From Streptomyces poriferorum (GTDB lineage Bacteria; Actinomycetota; Actinomycetes; Streptomycetales; Streptomycetaceae), in the NCBI RefSeq assembly GCF_019399235.1, contig NZ_JAELVH010000005.1:1-64000 (forward strand): DNA of 64,000 nucleotides. Reading direction: 5' to 3'. Of the stretch, positions 47,589 through 56,728 are shown one piece after another (position 1 is the stretch's first letter; each line of letters opens with the position of its first letter). The translations under genes were made by a program, and so were the position numbers. The notes below the pieces were generated by a model that worked only from the letters and a program-made list of their open reading frames with translations, was not told the DNA's origin and did not search any database.

Positions 47589-48962
47589 TCAGTCCAGGCC
47601 GCGCGCCTTCCTGAAGCGGGCCAGCCCGTCCGCCAGCTCCACCACCGGCTGCGGATAGTCCGGCCGGTCGTGCGCCGGCCCCCGCAGCTTCCACGGCTCG
47701 TGCACGGCGGCCCCGGACACCGCGGCCAGTTCCGGCACCCAGCGGCGGACATAGCTGCCGTCCGGGTCGTACCGTTTGCCCTGAACCACGGGGTTGAGGA
47801 CCCGGTTGGGCCGGCTGTCCGTCCCGGTGCCGGCCATCCACTGCCAGTTCAGCTGGTTGTTGGCCACATCGCCGTCGACCAGCAGGTCCAGGAAGTGCTG
47901 TGCGCCGATGCGCCAGTCCACGTACAGCGTCTTGGTGAGGAAGCCCGCGGTGAGAAGCCTCCCGCGGTTGTGCATCCATCCCTCGTGGCGCAGCTGGCGC
48001 ATCGCCGCGTCGACCACCGGGTAGCCGGTGCGGCCCTGCCGCCAGGCCTCCACGTCCTTGCTCGCGTCCGCCCCGGAGCGCCAGTGGTCGTGCCGGGTGC
48101 GGTAGTCCTGGCGGGACGCGGCGGGCCGGGCCGCGAGGACCTGATGGTGGAACTCGCGCCAGCACAGCTGCCGGACGAAGGCCTCGGCCCCCGCACCGCC
48201 GGCGGAGCGGGCCCGGTGGATGAGTTCGACGGGGGACAGGGTGCCGAAGTGGAGATGTGGCGACAGCCGGGACGTGGCGTCGCCGGACAGGTCGTCGTGA
48301 CCTTCCTCGTACCCCGCGAGCCCGTGGCGCCGCCATGCGGTCAGCTGCTTGCGGGCCTGCCGCTCACCGCCCTCGGCCAGGCCCTCCGACACCCCGGACA
48401 CCGCGCCGCGGGCCGGCACCTTCTCGGACCCCGGGCCGTCCGGGACCCGCACGGTGCGGGGCGCGGCGAATGCATCCCGTACCCGCTGCGCCGACCAGCG
48501 CCTGAAGTACGGCGTGAACACGGCGAAGTGGTCGGACGCCGCAGGCGTCACGGCACCGGGGGCGACGGCGGTGACCACGCCGTCGTGGACGTGCAGCCGC
48601 GTGCCGCCGGACTCCAGGGCCTCGCGCAGCCGCTCCTCACGCCGACGCGCGTAGGCACTGACGCCGGCCGCGACATGGACGTCCGCCGCACCGGTCTCCG
48701 AGACGATCCGGCCCACCTCCCCGACGACGTCGCCCGAGCGGACCAACAGCCGGCCGCCCCGCTCACGCAGCCCGGCGTCCAGGTCGCGGAGACAGTCGGA
48801 GAGGAAAGCCAGACGGTTCGGGGCGGCGAACCCGGACTCCTCGATCCCGCTGTCGCGGACGAACAGCGGCACGATCTCGTCCGAGGAGGCAAGGGCCGCC
48901 CGTAGGGGCGGGTGGTCGTGCAGCCGGAGGTCGGAAGTGAACAGGACGACCGCTACGGTCAT
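47589..48962 (-). CDS. phr: Deoxyribodipyrimidine photolyase
   Basis: 457 residues, ATG 48962 after AGGAG. The N-terminal photolyase domain starts VAVVLFTSDLRLHDHPPL. The C-terminal FAD domain has SPHLHFGTLSP, QLCWREFHHQVL, WRQGRTGYPVVDAAMRQL, GWMHNRGRLLTAGFLTK, DVANNQLNWQWMAGTGTD and the DSRPNRVLNP segment. These are the class I CPD photolyase FAD and lesion-binding motifs, and the Trp chain residues are present. It repairs cyclobutane dimers in light. Downstream of a DUF2867 SDR gene (68-base gap) in a probable operon; light-induced expression would fit but no regulator is adjacent. Confidence 0.95.
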   Translation of the reverse strand: MTVAVVLFTSDLRLHDHPPLRAALASSDEIVPLFVRDSGIEESGFAAPNRLAFLSDCLRDLDAGLRERGGRLLVRSGDVVGEVGRIVSETGAADVHVAAGVSAYARRREERLREALESGGTRLHVHDGVVTAVAPGAVTPAASDHFAVFTPYFRRWSAQRVRDAFAAPRTVRVPDGPGSEKVPARGAVSGVSEGLAEGGERQARKQLTAWRRHGLAGYEEGHDDLSGDATSRLSPHLHFGTLSPVELIHRARSAGGAGAEAFVRQLCWREFHHQVLAARPAASRQDYRTRHDHWRSGADASKDVEAWRQGRTGYPVVDAAMRQLRHEGWMHNRGRLLTAGFLTKTLYVDWRIGAQHFLDLLVDGDVANNQLNWQWMAGTGTDSRPNRVLNPVVQGKRYDPDGSYVRRWVPELAAVSGAAVHEPWKLRGPAHDRPDYPQPVVELADGLARFRKARGLD

Positions 48963-49030
48963 GGTGCAACTCCTGGGGAGGCCGGGAAACTGCCATGCTG
49001 CCGTCCCCGGGACCGTCCGCGGGCGCACGG

Positions 49031-50560
49031 TCAGGGCGACACCGCCGCGCTCCCCGGTTCGGGTGACGGGAGGTCCGCCGCCGTACGGGCGATGTTGCGG
49101 GCCATCCCACCGAAGACGAGGGAGTGGAAGGGCCACACACTCCACCAGTACGCGTGACCGAGCAGCCCGCGCGGATGGAACAGGGCCCGCTGACGGTAAC
49201 GCGACCCGTTCCGGCCGTCGGGCTCCACAGCCATCTCCAGCCACGCCAGACCAGGCAGCCGCATCTCCGCCCGCAGCCTCAGCAGGCGGCCCGGCTCGAT
49301 CTCCTCGACGCGCCAGAAGTCCAGTGAATCGCCCACCCGCAGCCGGTCGGTGTCCCGCCGTCCGCGTCGCAGACCCACCCCTCCCACCAGCCGGTCGAGC
49401 CACCCGCGCACCGCCCAGGCGAGCGGGAACGAATACCAGCCGTGCTTGCCGCCGATCCCCTCGACGACCCGCCACAGTGCCTCCGGGGACGCGTCGACAT
49501 CGCACCGGCGGGCGTCCGTGTACAGGCTGCCGCCGGCCCAGTCGGGATCCGTGGGCAGCGGGTCGCTGGGCACTCCGGGGACCGACGCGGACGACCACCT
49601 GGTGGTGACCCGGGCCTCCCGGACCCGTTGCAGTGCCAGCCGCAGTGCCTTGTCGAGGTCGAAAGGGTGCCCGGGGCCGTCGGGAACGTAGGCGGCGATG
49701 TCGTGCTCCCGGCACACGACCTCGTACCGCAGCGACTCGGCGAGCGGGCGGGCGATCGACCGCGGTACGGGTGTGACCAGCCCGATCCAGTGGCTGGACA
49801 ACCGGGGTGTCAGCATCGGCACGGGCAGGATCAGCCGGCGCGGAAGGTCCGCGACCTCCGCGTACCGCTGCATCATCTCGCGGTACGTGACGATGTCGGG
49901 CCCGCCGATGTCGAAGGTGCGGTTCACCTCACGCGGCATCCGGGCGCTGCCCACCAGCAAGCGCAGCACGTCCCGGACCGCGATCGGCTGGATCCGGGTG
50001 GACACCCAGCTCGGCGTCACCATGACGGGCAGCCGCTCCGTCAGATAGCGCAGCATTTCGAAGGAGGCCGAACCGGATCCGATGATGACGGCGGCCCGCA
50101 GCGCGGTGGTCGGGACGCCGGACGCCAGCAGGATCCTGCCGACCTCGGCCCGCGAGCGCAGATGGGGTGACAGCTCCTCTTCCGGTACGCCGGACGGGGT
50201 GAGTCCGCCGAGGTAGACGATGCGGCCGACCCGCGCCTCCTTCGCCTGCTCGCCGAAGACCGTGGCCGCCCTGCGGTCCGTCTCCTCGAAACCACCGCCG
50301 GACGTCAGGGCGTGCACCAGGTAATAGGCCACGTCGATGTCCCGCATCGCGGGGGCGAGCGACCGCGCGTCGGTGACGTCGCCGCGGACGATCTCCACCT
50401 CACCCGCCCACGGGTAGTCCCGCAGCTTCTCCGGGCTGCGCGCCAGGCAGCGCACCCGGTACCCCGCCGCGAGCAGCTCCGGGACCAGACGCCCACCGAT
50501 GTAACCGGTGGCGCCGGTGACCAGGCAGTGCAGAGACTGATTCCCGCGGTCGCTCGTCAT
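49031..50560 (-). CDS. SDR-family NAD(P)-binding protein with DUF2867 domain
   Basis: 509 residues from ATG 50560 with GGAG. The N-terminal extended-SDR domain has CLVTGATGYIGGRLVPELLAAG (about 12-33, in outline), VRCLARSPEKL and VRGDVTDARSL, with VDVAYYLVHAL. The C-terminal DUF2867 half (about 345-495) has HGWYSFPLAWAVRGWLDRLVGG, DFWRVEEIEPGRLLRLRAEM and HPRGLLGHAYWWSVWPFHSLVFGGM. Cofactor binding is clear, the substrate is not. The same pairing with a photolyase occurs in actinobacterial light-induced clusters (recollection). Confidence 0.85.
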   Translation of the reverse strand: MTSDRGNQSLHCLVTGATGYIGGRLVPELLAAGYRVRCLARSPEKLRDYPWAGEVEIVRGDVTDARSLAPAMRDIDVAYYLVHALTSGGGFEETDRRAATVFGEQAKEARVGRIVYLGGLTPSGVPEEELSPHLRSRAEVGRILLASGVPTTALRAAVIIGSGSASFEMLRYLTERLPVMVTPSWVSTRIQPIAVRDVLRLLVGSARMPREVNRTFDIGGPDIVTYREMMQRYAEVADLPRRLILPVPMLTPRLSSHWIGLVTPVPRSIARPLAESLRYEVVCREHDIAAYVPDGPGHPFDLDKALRLALQRVREARVTTRWSSASVPGVPSDPLPTDPDWAGGSLYTDARRCDVDASPEALWRVVEGIGGKHGWYSFPLAWAVRGWLDRLVGGVGLRRGRRDTDRLRVGDSLDFWRVEEIEPGRLLRLRAEMRLPGLAWLEMAVEPDGRNGSRYRQRALFHPRGLLGHAYWWSVWPFHSLVFGGMARNIARTAADLPSPEPGSAAVSP

Positions 50561-50724
50561 GAGATCTCCGGATCGGTTTCGTCCAGCCGTGTCCGCCGGG
50601 CCGTTCGCGTGCCCGCACGTCCGGTCAGTCTGGCCCGCGCCAGCCCGCGTCGCACCACGCCGGTGCCGGCGGCCGGCGCGCAGGTGGCAGGTGTGCTGCG
50701 GCCGGTCGGGGGCATCTGTCGCCC

Positions 50725-51510
50725 ATGGACGCAGAGGCGGGAAGAGACGCGCACAACGGGACACGGCACAGGGCATGGAGTCATGTGCTGCTTCAGGTCA
50801 CCATTCTGGTGGCGGTCATCCTGGCCATGGTCGGGTTCTCCGTCGTGCTGGCGAAGGTGACACTCACACCCTCGCCCGCATCGGAGGATCTCGTCACGTC
50901 GAACCTCCACCCCGGACGCTCGCTGCGGCAGTACGCCGAGGACTACACCTTCCTCGCCGCGTGCAAGCAGGGCGGCGGCAACATCGTGCTGGGCATGCCG
51001 TTCGGCGTGCTGCTGCCCGTCCTCGTGCCACGACGGCTGCGCATGATCCGCATGGTCCTGCTGACCGTTCTGGTCATCGTCGTCGTCGAACTCGTCCAGG
51101 GAGCGCTGGTCGCCGGGCGGGCCTTCGACATCGACGACGTCATTCTCAACACGGCGGGTGCACTGTTCGGCTATCTGGTGCTGGGGCGGCGTCTGAGCCA
51201 CCGCTATCACGTGCTGGCGGCCGAACCGTGGCGCGAGCCCGTCCCGGTCCCGGCCCGGCGGAGCAAGCCCGACGGCCCGAGGACCGGAAAGGCGACCGGG
51301 AAGTCGACCGGGAAGGCGACCGGAGAGTCGACCGGAGAGTCGACCGGGAAGTCGACCGGGAAGGCGACCGGAAAGGCGACCGGGAAGCCGACCGGGAAGC
51401 CGACCGGAAGGCCGACCGGGAAGCGAACCGGGCGGGCGGCCACGTCCTGGACGAGGGTGCGGCAGGACGTACGCGCGCGCCTCACCCGCGGGCGCGACCG
51501 TAAGAGCTGA
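50725..51510 (+). CDS. VanZ-family membrane protein with TGKx repeat tail
   Basis: 261 residues. The VanZ-like core (about 20-160) has helices VTILVAVILAMVGFSVVLA, NIVLGMPFGVLLPVLV, VLLTVLVIVVVELVQGALV and DIDDVILNTAGALFGYLVLG; the ELxQ and DxxDxxxNxxG signature is intact. A cytoplasmic-looking tail has thirteen four-residue units of the TGKA/TGKS/TGKP type (residues about 187-238), giving a strong positive charge. The last 24 residues are Arg-rich. VanZ relatives affect teicoplanin susceptibility and wall lipid handling; the tail may bind nucleic acid or acidic phospholipid. Confidence 0.85.
   Translation: MDAEAGRDAHNGTRHRAWSHVLLQVTILVAVILAMVGFSVVLAKVTLTPSPASEDLVTSNLHPGRSLRQYAEDYTFLAACKQGGGNIVLGMPFGVLLPVLVPRRLRMIRMVLLTVLVIVVVELVQGALVAGRAFDIDDVILNTAGALFGYLVLGRRLSHRYHVLAAEPWREPVPVPARRSKPDGPRTGKATGKSTGKATGESTGESTGKSTGKATGKATGKPTGKPTGRPTGKRTGRAATSWTRVRQDVRARLTRGRDRKS
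51283..51438 (+). repeat. Thirteen 12-bp in-frame tandem repeats in VanZ gene
   Basis: Units of the form ACCGGGAAGGCG repeat every 12 bases, differing at a few positions. They encode T-G-(K/E/R)-(A/S/P/R). The number is likely variable between strains by slippage. The protein stays in frame because the unit is a multiple of three. Confidence 0.9.
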
Positions 51511-51646
51511 CCCGGCGCAGCAGCGGGAAGGCCGGCGGACACTCGATCGGCCCGTCGCCGATTGCAGGCAGCCCCGGGTGGTCCCAGCGTGAGATGACGC
51601 CGCACTGTCCCGCCGGCGTACGGATCACCCGCCGAAGGGGAGCGAC

Positions 51647-52429
51647 ATGGCCGACGCGCAGTGGAGTCCGGGGCGCAGGGCCGCGGACGCCGATGAGTTC
51701 CTGCCGGTGCTGGACATCATCGAGCCGGCCCGGCAGCGCCGTCTCACCGTGCTGTTCCGTCTGCTCCTGCTGATCCCGCACTTCATCGTGCTGTTCTTCC
51801 TGGAGATCGCGGCGTTCTTCACCGTCGTGTTCGGCTGGTTCGCAGCCCTCGTCCTGGGACGGCTGCCCGAACCCGCCTTCCGCTTCCTCGCGGCGACCCT
51901 CGCCTACCGCACCAGGGTCGCCGCGAGCAGCATGCTCCTCGTCGACAGCTACCCGCCGTTCACCCTGACCCAGCCGCCGGCCTATCCGGTCCGCATCGAC
52001 GTCCGCCCGACCCAGCTCAACCGGCTGGCCGTCTTCTTCCGGCTGATCCTGGTGATCCCCGCCGCCATCGTGCAGAGCCTCGCCACGTACGGGTGGTGGG
52101 CGCTGGCGATCGTGTGGTGGATCATCACCCTGGTCCTCGGACGCATGCCCCGACCGCTCTTCGAAGCCACGGCGGCCACCCTCCGCTACGAGACGCGTGT
52201 GTCCGCCTACGTGACGATGCTCAGCCCCGCCTACCCCAAGGGCTTCTTCGGCGAGGACGCGCTCTCCGTCCCGGAACAGCAGGGGCGTTCGGCGACCAGG
52301 CCCCTGGTCATGAGCACCGCGGGCAAGGCGCTGCTGGTCCTCTTCCTCGTCGTCGGGCTCATCGGCAGCATCACGACCTCCGTGACCAGCTCGTCGTCCG
52401 ACGACACGGATTACGGGATGCACGCGTAA
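51647..52429 (+). CDS. DUF4389 membrane protein
   Basis: 260 residues with two DUF4389 repeats. Each has an RLTVLFRLLLLIPHFIVLFFL or RLAVFFRLILVIPAAIVQSLA helix pair, followed by ALVLGRLPEP/TLVLGRMPRP and a YRTRVAASSMLL/YETRVSAYVTML segment. The last helix (KALLVLFLVVGLIGSI) ends in a Ser/Asp tail. Function is unknown; it is a common actinobacterial inner-membrane protein. GAAGGGGAG precedes the ATG. Confidence 0.85.
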   Translation: MADAQWSPGRRAADADEFLPVLDIIEPARQRRLTVLFRLLLLIPHFIVLFFLEIAAFFTVVFGWFAALVLGRLPEPAFRFLAATLAYRTRVAASSMLLVDSYPPFTLTQPPAYPVRIDVRPTQLNRLAVFFRLILVIPAAIVQSLATYGWWALAIVWWIITLVLGRMPRPLFEATAATLRYETRVSAYVTMLSPAYPKGFFGEDALSVPEQQGRSATRPLVMSTAGKALLVLFLVVGLIGSITTSVTSSSSDDTDYGMHA

Positions 52430-52470
52430 AACACTCGTGCGAACCGTGGCTCGACCGGCATGATCGTCGG

Positions 52471-52986
52471 ATGACATGGACAGCACCTGAAACCACCCGT
52501 ACCGACGGTTCGCTCGTGGCCGCCGAGCGGGAGATGCTCACCGGGTACCTGGGATGGTTCCGGGCCACCCTTCTCCAGAAGTGCGCCGGCCTGACCGGCG
52601 AGCAGCTTGCCGAGCGGACCACCCCGCCGTCGAACCTCTCCCTGCTCGGACTCCTCCGCCACATGGCCAAGGTCGAACGCACCTGGTTCCGGCAGCGGTT
52701 CGCCGGCCAGGATCTCGCCCCCATGTACGACCCGGAGAAGGGCAAGGACGCGGACTTCGAGGACCTCGATCCGGCCCGGGCCGCCGAGGACTACGCCCGG
52801 CTGGTCGAGGAGTGCCGCCTGGCGGACGAGATCATCGCCGCTGCGTCGTTCGACGACACGTTCGTCCACAACGGCGAGGTCTTCTCGCTGCGCCTGGTGC
52901 ACGTCCACATGATCGGCGAGTACGCACGCCACATCGGCCACGCCGATCTGGTGCGCGAGCGCCTGGACGGAGTGACCGGGGACTGA
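52471..52986 (+). CDS. DinB/DUF664 family protein
   Basis: 171 residues, four-helix DinB fold. LLGLLRHMAKVERTWFRQRF near 60-80 and LVHVHMIGEYARHIGHADLVRE near 140-162 supply the conserved metal-binding His residues. Actinobacterial members of this group include mycothiol-dependent enzymes (MDMPI-like), so thiol-linked detoxification is possible. The start ATG 52471 has only a weak ribosome site. Confidence 0.82.
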   Translation: MTWTAPETTRTDGSLVAAEREMLTGYLGWFRATLLQKCAGLTGEQLAERTTPPSNLSLLGLLRHMAKVERTWFRQRFAGQDLAPMYDPEKGKDADFEDLDPARAAEDYARLVEECRLADEIIAAASFDDTFVHNGEVFSLRLVHVHMIGEYARHIGHADLVRERLDGVTGD

Positions 52987-53014
52987 GGCGGACGGACGGA
53001 CGGAGGACGACGCC

Positions 53015-53527
53015 ATGGTTGACCAGTGGGTGAGGCTGGAGCTCGACCTGAACGCATTCGACGCGGACCGGTTCGAGGCGTACGTGACCAGGTGCCTGGA
53101 CGAGGGCATCCGTCTGACGACGCTCGCCGAACTGGGCGACACCCCGGAGCACCGGCGCGCGCTGTACAAGCTCAACAAGGAGTGTTCGGCCGACATCCCG
53201 GAACGGGGCGAGTTCTTCTCGTACGAGGAGTTCTGCACCCGCCGCTTCGACGCACCTTCGTACGATCCGCGCGGCGTCGTGCTCGCGCTGGACGGCGACG
53301 ACTGGATCGGTATGGCGGCCACCTCCCGCCACGAGGACTTCCTCTTCAACGAGATGACCGGGGTGAGGGCCTCCTACCGGGGCCGGGGCGTCTCCGTCGC
53401 CATGAAGACCTTCGGGATGCGGTTCGCCGCGGTGTGCGGTGTGCGCAGGATCCGTACCTTCCATCATCCGGCGAACGACAGCGCCATCGGGATGAACCGC
53501 ACCATGGGGTACACCGACACCGGATGA
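53015..53527 (+). CDS. GNAT-family acetyltransferase
   Basis: 170 residues. [22 protein letters not shown] (strand 4 region), then [21 protein letters not shown] near 112-132 with the RGRGxxxAMK acetyl-CoA loop, and [22 protein letters not shown]. This is the C-terminal part of a GNAT fold; the usual first strand is modified. The substrate is unknown. AGGAC lies near the ATG. It is 29 bases downstream of the DinB gene, likely co-transcribed. Confidence 0.8.
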   Translation: MVDQWVRLELDLNAFDADRFEAYVTRCLDEGIRLTTLAELGDTPEHRRALYKLNKECSADIPERGEFFSYEEFCTRRFDAPSYDPRGVVLALDGDDWIGMAATSRHEDFLFNEMTGVRASYRGRGVSVAMKTFGMRFAAVCGVRRIRTFHHPANDSAIGMNRTMGYTDTG

Positions 53528-53661
53528 GCCGGGCCGGACCGTTCGCACGGACCGACACGTCGGGGGAGCGGGGTTTTCCGGCGGCCGGTGATGTTGAAGC
53601 CATGATGAGGGGGCGCGGCCGACGAGCGCCGCGACCGGACGTCGACGACGGGACAACTGCC

Positions 53662-54108
53662 ATGCCGCTTCAGGGCGAGTACGAACCGAGCCCCACCCCT
53701 CAGGTCCGTGACCAGGTCGAGCAGTACGAGAGCTCGGGCGGGACGAAGGGGACGACCATGCGGGGGATGCCGGTCATCGTCCTGACGACGCTCGGCGCCA
53801 GGAGCGGGAAGATCCGCAAGACACCCCTGATGCGGGTCGAGCACAACGGCTCGTACGCGGTGGTCGCCTCACTGGGCGGGGCTCCGCGCCACCCCGTCTG
53901 GTACCACAACCTCACCGCCGACCCGCGTGCCGAACTGCAGGACGGCTCGGTGCGCCGGGACATGACCGCCCGTGAGGTGACCGGCGACGAGAAGGCGCTC
54001 TGGTGGGAGCGCGCCGTCGAGGCGTACCCCGACTACGCCGACTACCAGGAGAAGACCGACCGGGAGATCCCCGTCCTCGTGCTGGAACCGGTGGCCGCCG
54101 GCCACTGA
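53662..54108 (+). CDS. Nitroreductase-family deazaflavin (F420)-dependent oxidoreductase
   Basis: 148 residues of the Ddn family. [52 protein letters not shown] (given in outline) is the characteristic F420-binding stretch, about 40-93. Relatives reduce quinones or nitro-aromatics using F420H2 and activate pretomanid in mycobacteria. No ribosome-site surprises; the ATG at 53662 is preferred. Monocistronic. Confidence 0.9.
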   Translation: MPLQGEYEPSPTPQVRDQVEQYESSGGTKGTTMRGMPVIVLTTLGARSGKIRKTPLMRVEHNGSYAVVASLGGAPRHPVWYHNLTADPRAELQDGSVRRDMTAREVTGDEKALWWERAVEAYPDYADYQEKTDREIPVLVLEPVAAGH

Positions 54109-54198
54109 ACACCACGGGCACGAGCACTGAATGGGCGACGGGATACGCTCCAGCACGGCTCCTGAGGTGTGGGGCCGAGCGGAAGGATGCACAACCAG

Positions 54199-54597
54199 AT
54201 GACAGACAACTCCGAGCTGGTCGCGTTCGTCCGGGCGCGCCTCGACGAGGAAGAGGAGGCCGCACGTGCGGCCGGCGGCCAGGGGTGGCGGTGCCCGGCC
54301 GAGGTGCCCGGCGAGATCCACGACCGGACCGGTGCCATCGCGTTCACCCTGAGGACGCACGGCTACGACCACCACATCGCTCTTCAGGACCCCGCGCGAA
54401 CTCTCCAGCGCATCGAGACCAACAGAGTGCTCCTGGACGAGTACGCGGAGGTCGCCGCCCTGGACGTCGACCGCCCGCAGCGGGACTTCGCCTCGGGGAG
54501 GGCCTTCGGGCTGGGGTTCGTCGTCCGGCAGATGGCCGCTGAACACGCCGGGCACCCCGGTTACCAGGTGAAGTGGCTGCCCCGGTTCACGCAGTAG
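54199..54597 (+). CDS. DUF6221 family protein
   Basis: 132 residues. SELVAFVRARLDEEEEAARAAG at the start and VLLDEYAEVAALD then VVRQMAAEHAGHPGY at the end are typical of the short actinobacterial DUF6221 proteins, often found in mobile or accessory regions. Function unknown. Of several in-frame ATGs, 54199 is chosen because GGAAGG is at a usable distance. A hairpin follows the stop directly. Confidence 0.75.
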   Translation: MTDNSELVAFVRARLDEEEEAARAAGGQGWRCPAEVPGEIHDRTGAIAFTLRTHGYDHHIALQDPARTLQRIETNRVLLDEYAEVAALDVDRPQRDFASGRAFGLGFVVRQMAAEHAGHPGYQVKWLPRFTQ

Positions 54598-54603
54598 GCA
54601 CGT

Positions 54604-54636
54604 CGTGCCGGGAGACGGCTCGCCTCTCCCGGCACG
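54604..54636 (+). terminator. Terminator of DUF6221 gene
   Basis: CGTGCCGGGAGA (54604-54615) pairs perfectly with TCTCCCGGCACG (54625-54636), 6 bases after the stop. Confidence 0.75.
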
Positions 54637-54700
54637 GTGAAACGCCCGGGCCTCCGGGGCCCGGGCCGGCCGCTGCCGCCCACGGGCGGCCGTCGTCCGG

Positions 54701-54889
54701 TCAGAGCGGGTTCGTGCCGCCTTCGCCCTTCGTGGAAACCTGATCGCTCCGCTCCTGGAGCCGGCGCGCCTTGTCCTCCAGGCGCCGGCGCTCCTGCGGA
54801 TCGGAGACGCGCTCGGCCGCCTCCTTCATCTCCTGCGCCTTGGCGCGAATGCGCTCCGCGCGGCCGCCGGTTTCATCCGCAACACTCAT
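54701..54889 (-). CDS. Short coiled-coil protein (DUF6381-like)
   Basis: 62 residues, ATG 54889 after AGGAG. Almost entirely one charged amphipathic helix (RAERIRAKAQEMKEAAERVS, DPQERRRLEDKARRLQERSD). Small proteins like this are widespread in Streptomyces, some near stress-response genes. The function is unknown. Confidence 0.7.
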   Translation of the reverse strand: MSVADETGGRAERIRAKAQEMKEAAERVSDPQERRRLEDKARRLQERSDQVSTKGEGGTNPL

Positions 54890-55043
54890 GATCACTCCTG
54901 GGTCTCGGGGGGAGAGCCGACCCCACCAGCGAATCAGCGCGCCTCCGCACCTGCATCTCGAACGGTCACACGTCGCTACGGAATGCGGTGCGACCTGCTC
55001 TGTCGGACAGTGGTACCCATCGACGACGGCACGGGAGCGCACC

Positions 55044-55517
55044 ATGAATGCTCGCTTGAACCTGTTCGCCAACGCGGCCGGGGCCAAGTTCTTCAAGTAC
55101 ATCAACTCGGCGGACAAGGTGATCGTGGGCTCGACCCTGCCCGCCGCCACGCAAGAGCTGGTGAAGCTCCGTGCGAGTCAGATCAACGGCTGTGGTTTCT
55201 GTACCGACATGCACACCAAGGACGCCACGCACGCCGGGGAGACCGCGATCCGTCTCCACATGGTCGCCGCCTGGCGGGAGGCGACGGTGTTCACCGAGGC
55301 CGAGCGCGCCGCGCTGGAGCTGGCGGAGCAGGGCACCCGCATCGCTGACGCGGCGGGAGGTGTCACGGACGAGGCCTGGGCGAACGCGGCCAAGCACTAC
55401 GACGAGGACCAGCTCGCCGCCCTGGCGATGCTCATCGCCCTCATCAACGCCTACAACCGTGTGAACGTCATCGTCCAGCAGCCCGCGGGTGACTACCAGC
55501 CGGGCCAGTTCGGGTAG
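55044..55517 (+). CDS. AhpD-like carboxymuconolactone decarboxylase-family protein
   Basis: 157 residues. Alpha-helical AhpD fold with the redox pair in NGCGFCTDMHTKDATHAGE (Cys-Gly-Phe-Cys near 51-54). AhpD-like members act as peroxidase adaptors or thiol-disulfide reductases; the CMD name reflects fold only. ATG 55044, with GGGAG nearby. A NIPSNAP gene follows on the same strand after 57 bases and may be co-transcribed. Confidence 0.9.
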   Translation: MNARLNLFANAAGAKFFKYINSADKVIVGSTLPAATQELVKLRASQINGCGFCTDMHTKDATHAGETAIRLHMVAAWREATVFTEAERAALELAEQGTRIADAAGGVTDEAWANAAKHYDEDQLAALAMLIALINAYNRVNVIVQQPAGDYQPGQFG

Positions 55518-55574
55518 CCGGCCCCGGTGATCCGGCACGGACGGAGCCCCGGTCCCGCCGGTCGCTGAGGCATC

Positions 55575-55916
55575 ATGGGGTCAGTGATCACCATTCATCT
55601 GAAGTACGAGATCGACCCCGACCGCATCGAGGACTTCGAGGAGTACGGCCGCAGATGGGTCGCCCTCGTGAACCGGTTCGGCGGCACCCACCACGGCTAC
55701 TTCCTGCCCAGCGAGGGTGACAGCGACATCGCCTACGCGCTCTTCTCGTTCCCCGGCTTCGCCGCGTACGAGCGTTACCGCACGGACAGCGCCACCGATC
55801 CCGAATGCCAGGCCGCGTTCGAGCTGGCGCGTCGCACCGGATGCATCCGGCGGTACGAACGCCGGTTCCTGCGCCCCCTGGACACCGAGACGACGGAGGC
55901 CCCCGGCCATGCCTGA
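55575..55916 (+). CDS. NIPSNAP family protein
   Basis: 113 residues, ferredoxin-like fold: VITIHLKYEIDPDRIEDFEEYGRRWVALVNRFGGTHHGYFLPSEGDSDI in outline, then FAAYERYRTDS. NIPSNAP proteins are small alpha/beta-barrel dimers of mostly unknown function. The His pair THHGYF is typical. The neighbour on its right is the oppositely oriented peptide deformylase. Confidence 0.85.
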   Translation: MGSVITIHLKYEIDPDRIEDFEEYGRRWVALVNRFGGTHHGYFLPSEGDSDIAYALFSFPGFAAYERYRTDSATDPECQAAFELARRTGCIRRYERRFLRPLDTETTEAPGHA

Positions 55917-55958
55917 CGGCAGGCCTTCCGCGCAGCAGGGGTGCGGGCCGGCTCCGCG

Positions 55959-56618
55959 CTACTTGCCGAGCTCCTCGGCCAGGGCCGCCCGTCGGGCGAA
56001 CAACTCGTCCTTGGACGCCGCCATCTCACGGAGGGCCGTCTTCCGGTCCCGCTGGGCGAGCCGGTCCAGATACAGCCGGCCGCGAAGGTGGTCGGTCTCG
56101 TGCTGAAGGCACCGCGCGAAGTATCCCCGGCCCTCGATGACCAGGGGCTCACCGTTCCTGTCCCGGCCGCGTACGACGGCGCGGTCGAGGCGGGGCACCA
56201 TCCGGTAGGGCCCCGGAACGGACAGGCATCCTTCGGACTCCTCGATCAGACGGCGCTGCCCGGCCGCAACCTCCACCAGGACCGGGTTGGCGATGTGCCC
56301 GACATGCCGTACCCCCCACTCGTCGGTGATGTCCCACACGAACAACTGCAGGTCCACGTCGACCTGGTTGGCGGCGAGGCCCGCGCCTTCCGCCACCTGA
56401 TTCGTGGCGAACATGTCGTCGATCAGGCGCGACAGCTCGGGCGTGCCGAACCGGGTGACCTCCTGGCAGCGGCGCCGCAGGATCTCCTCGCCGACGACGG
56501 TGATGCGGCGTACCGAACCCCGCGCGGCCTCCGGGGCGACCCGCGGGTACGCGTCCACAGGCTCTCCCAGCAGACGCACCCGGCGGTCCTGCGCAGTGTG
56601 GTCGAACCGATCCGCCAT
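55959..56618 (-). CDS. def: Peptide deformylase (paralogue)
   Basis: 219 residues. GAGLAANQ at 78-85, EGCLSVPG at 129-136 (Cys131) and QHETDHLRG at 172-180 (His173, Glu174, His177) are the three iron-ligand and catalytic motifs. It removes the N-formyl group from nascent proteins. The N-terminal extension of about 35 residues and the absence of fmt or ribosomal neighbours point to an accessory copy. Its promoter region is shared with an HTH gene and carries two TTTGCAAA boxes, so it is probably conditionally expressed. Confidence 0.93.
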   Translation of the reverse strand: MADRFDHTAQDRRVRLLGEPVDAYPRVAPEAARGSVRRITVVGEEILRRRCQEVTRFGTPELSRLIDDMFATNQVAEGAGLAANQVDVDLQLFVWDITDEWGVRHVGHIANPVLVEVAAGQRRLIEESEGCLSVPGPYRMVPRLDRAVVRGRDRNGEPLVIEGRGYFARCLQHETDHLRGRLYLDRLAQRDRKTALREMAASKDELFARRAALAEELGK

Positions 56619-56702
56619 GGAGTATCAACGCCTTCCGTGCATGCCCGCGGACGGCCGGAGCTTCGGGACCCCGGCCGGCCTGTGGCGCCACTTGACCGAA
56701 TG

Positions 56703-56728
56703 CTTTGCAAAGTAGCACCCTTTGCAAA
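56703..56728. promoter_or_regulatory. Paired TTTGCAAA boxes between def and HTH gene
   Basis: CTTTGCAAAG (56703-56712) is a perfect 10-bp palindrome; TTTGCAAA recurs at 56721-56728, 17-18 bases on, and directly abuts the ATG of the regulator. Tandem palindromes this close to a start indicate autorepression, with effect on the divergent def gene possible. Confidence 0.6.

Noticed and set aside
51283..51438. Possible CRISPR-like or intergenic repeat array
   Set aside because: The 12-bp units have no spacers and are in frame inside a VanZ gene.
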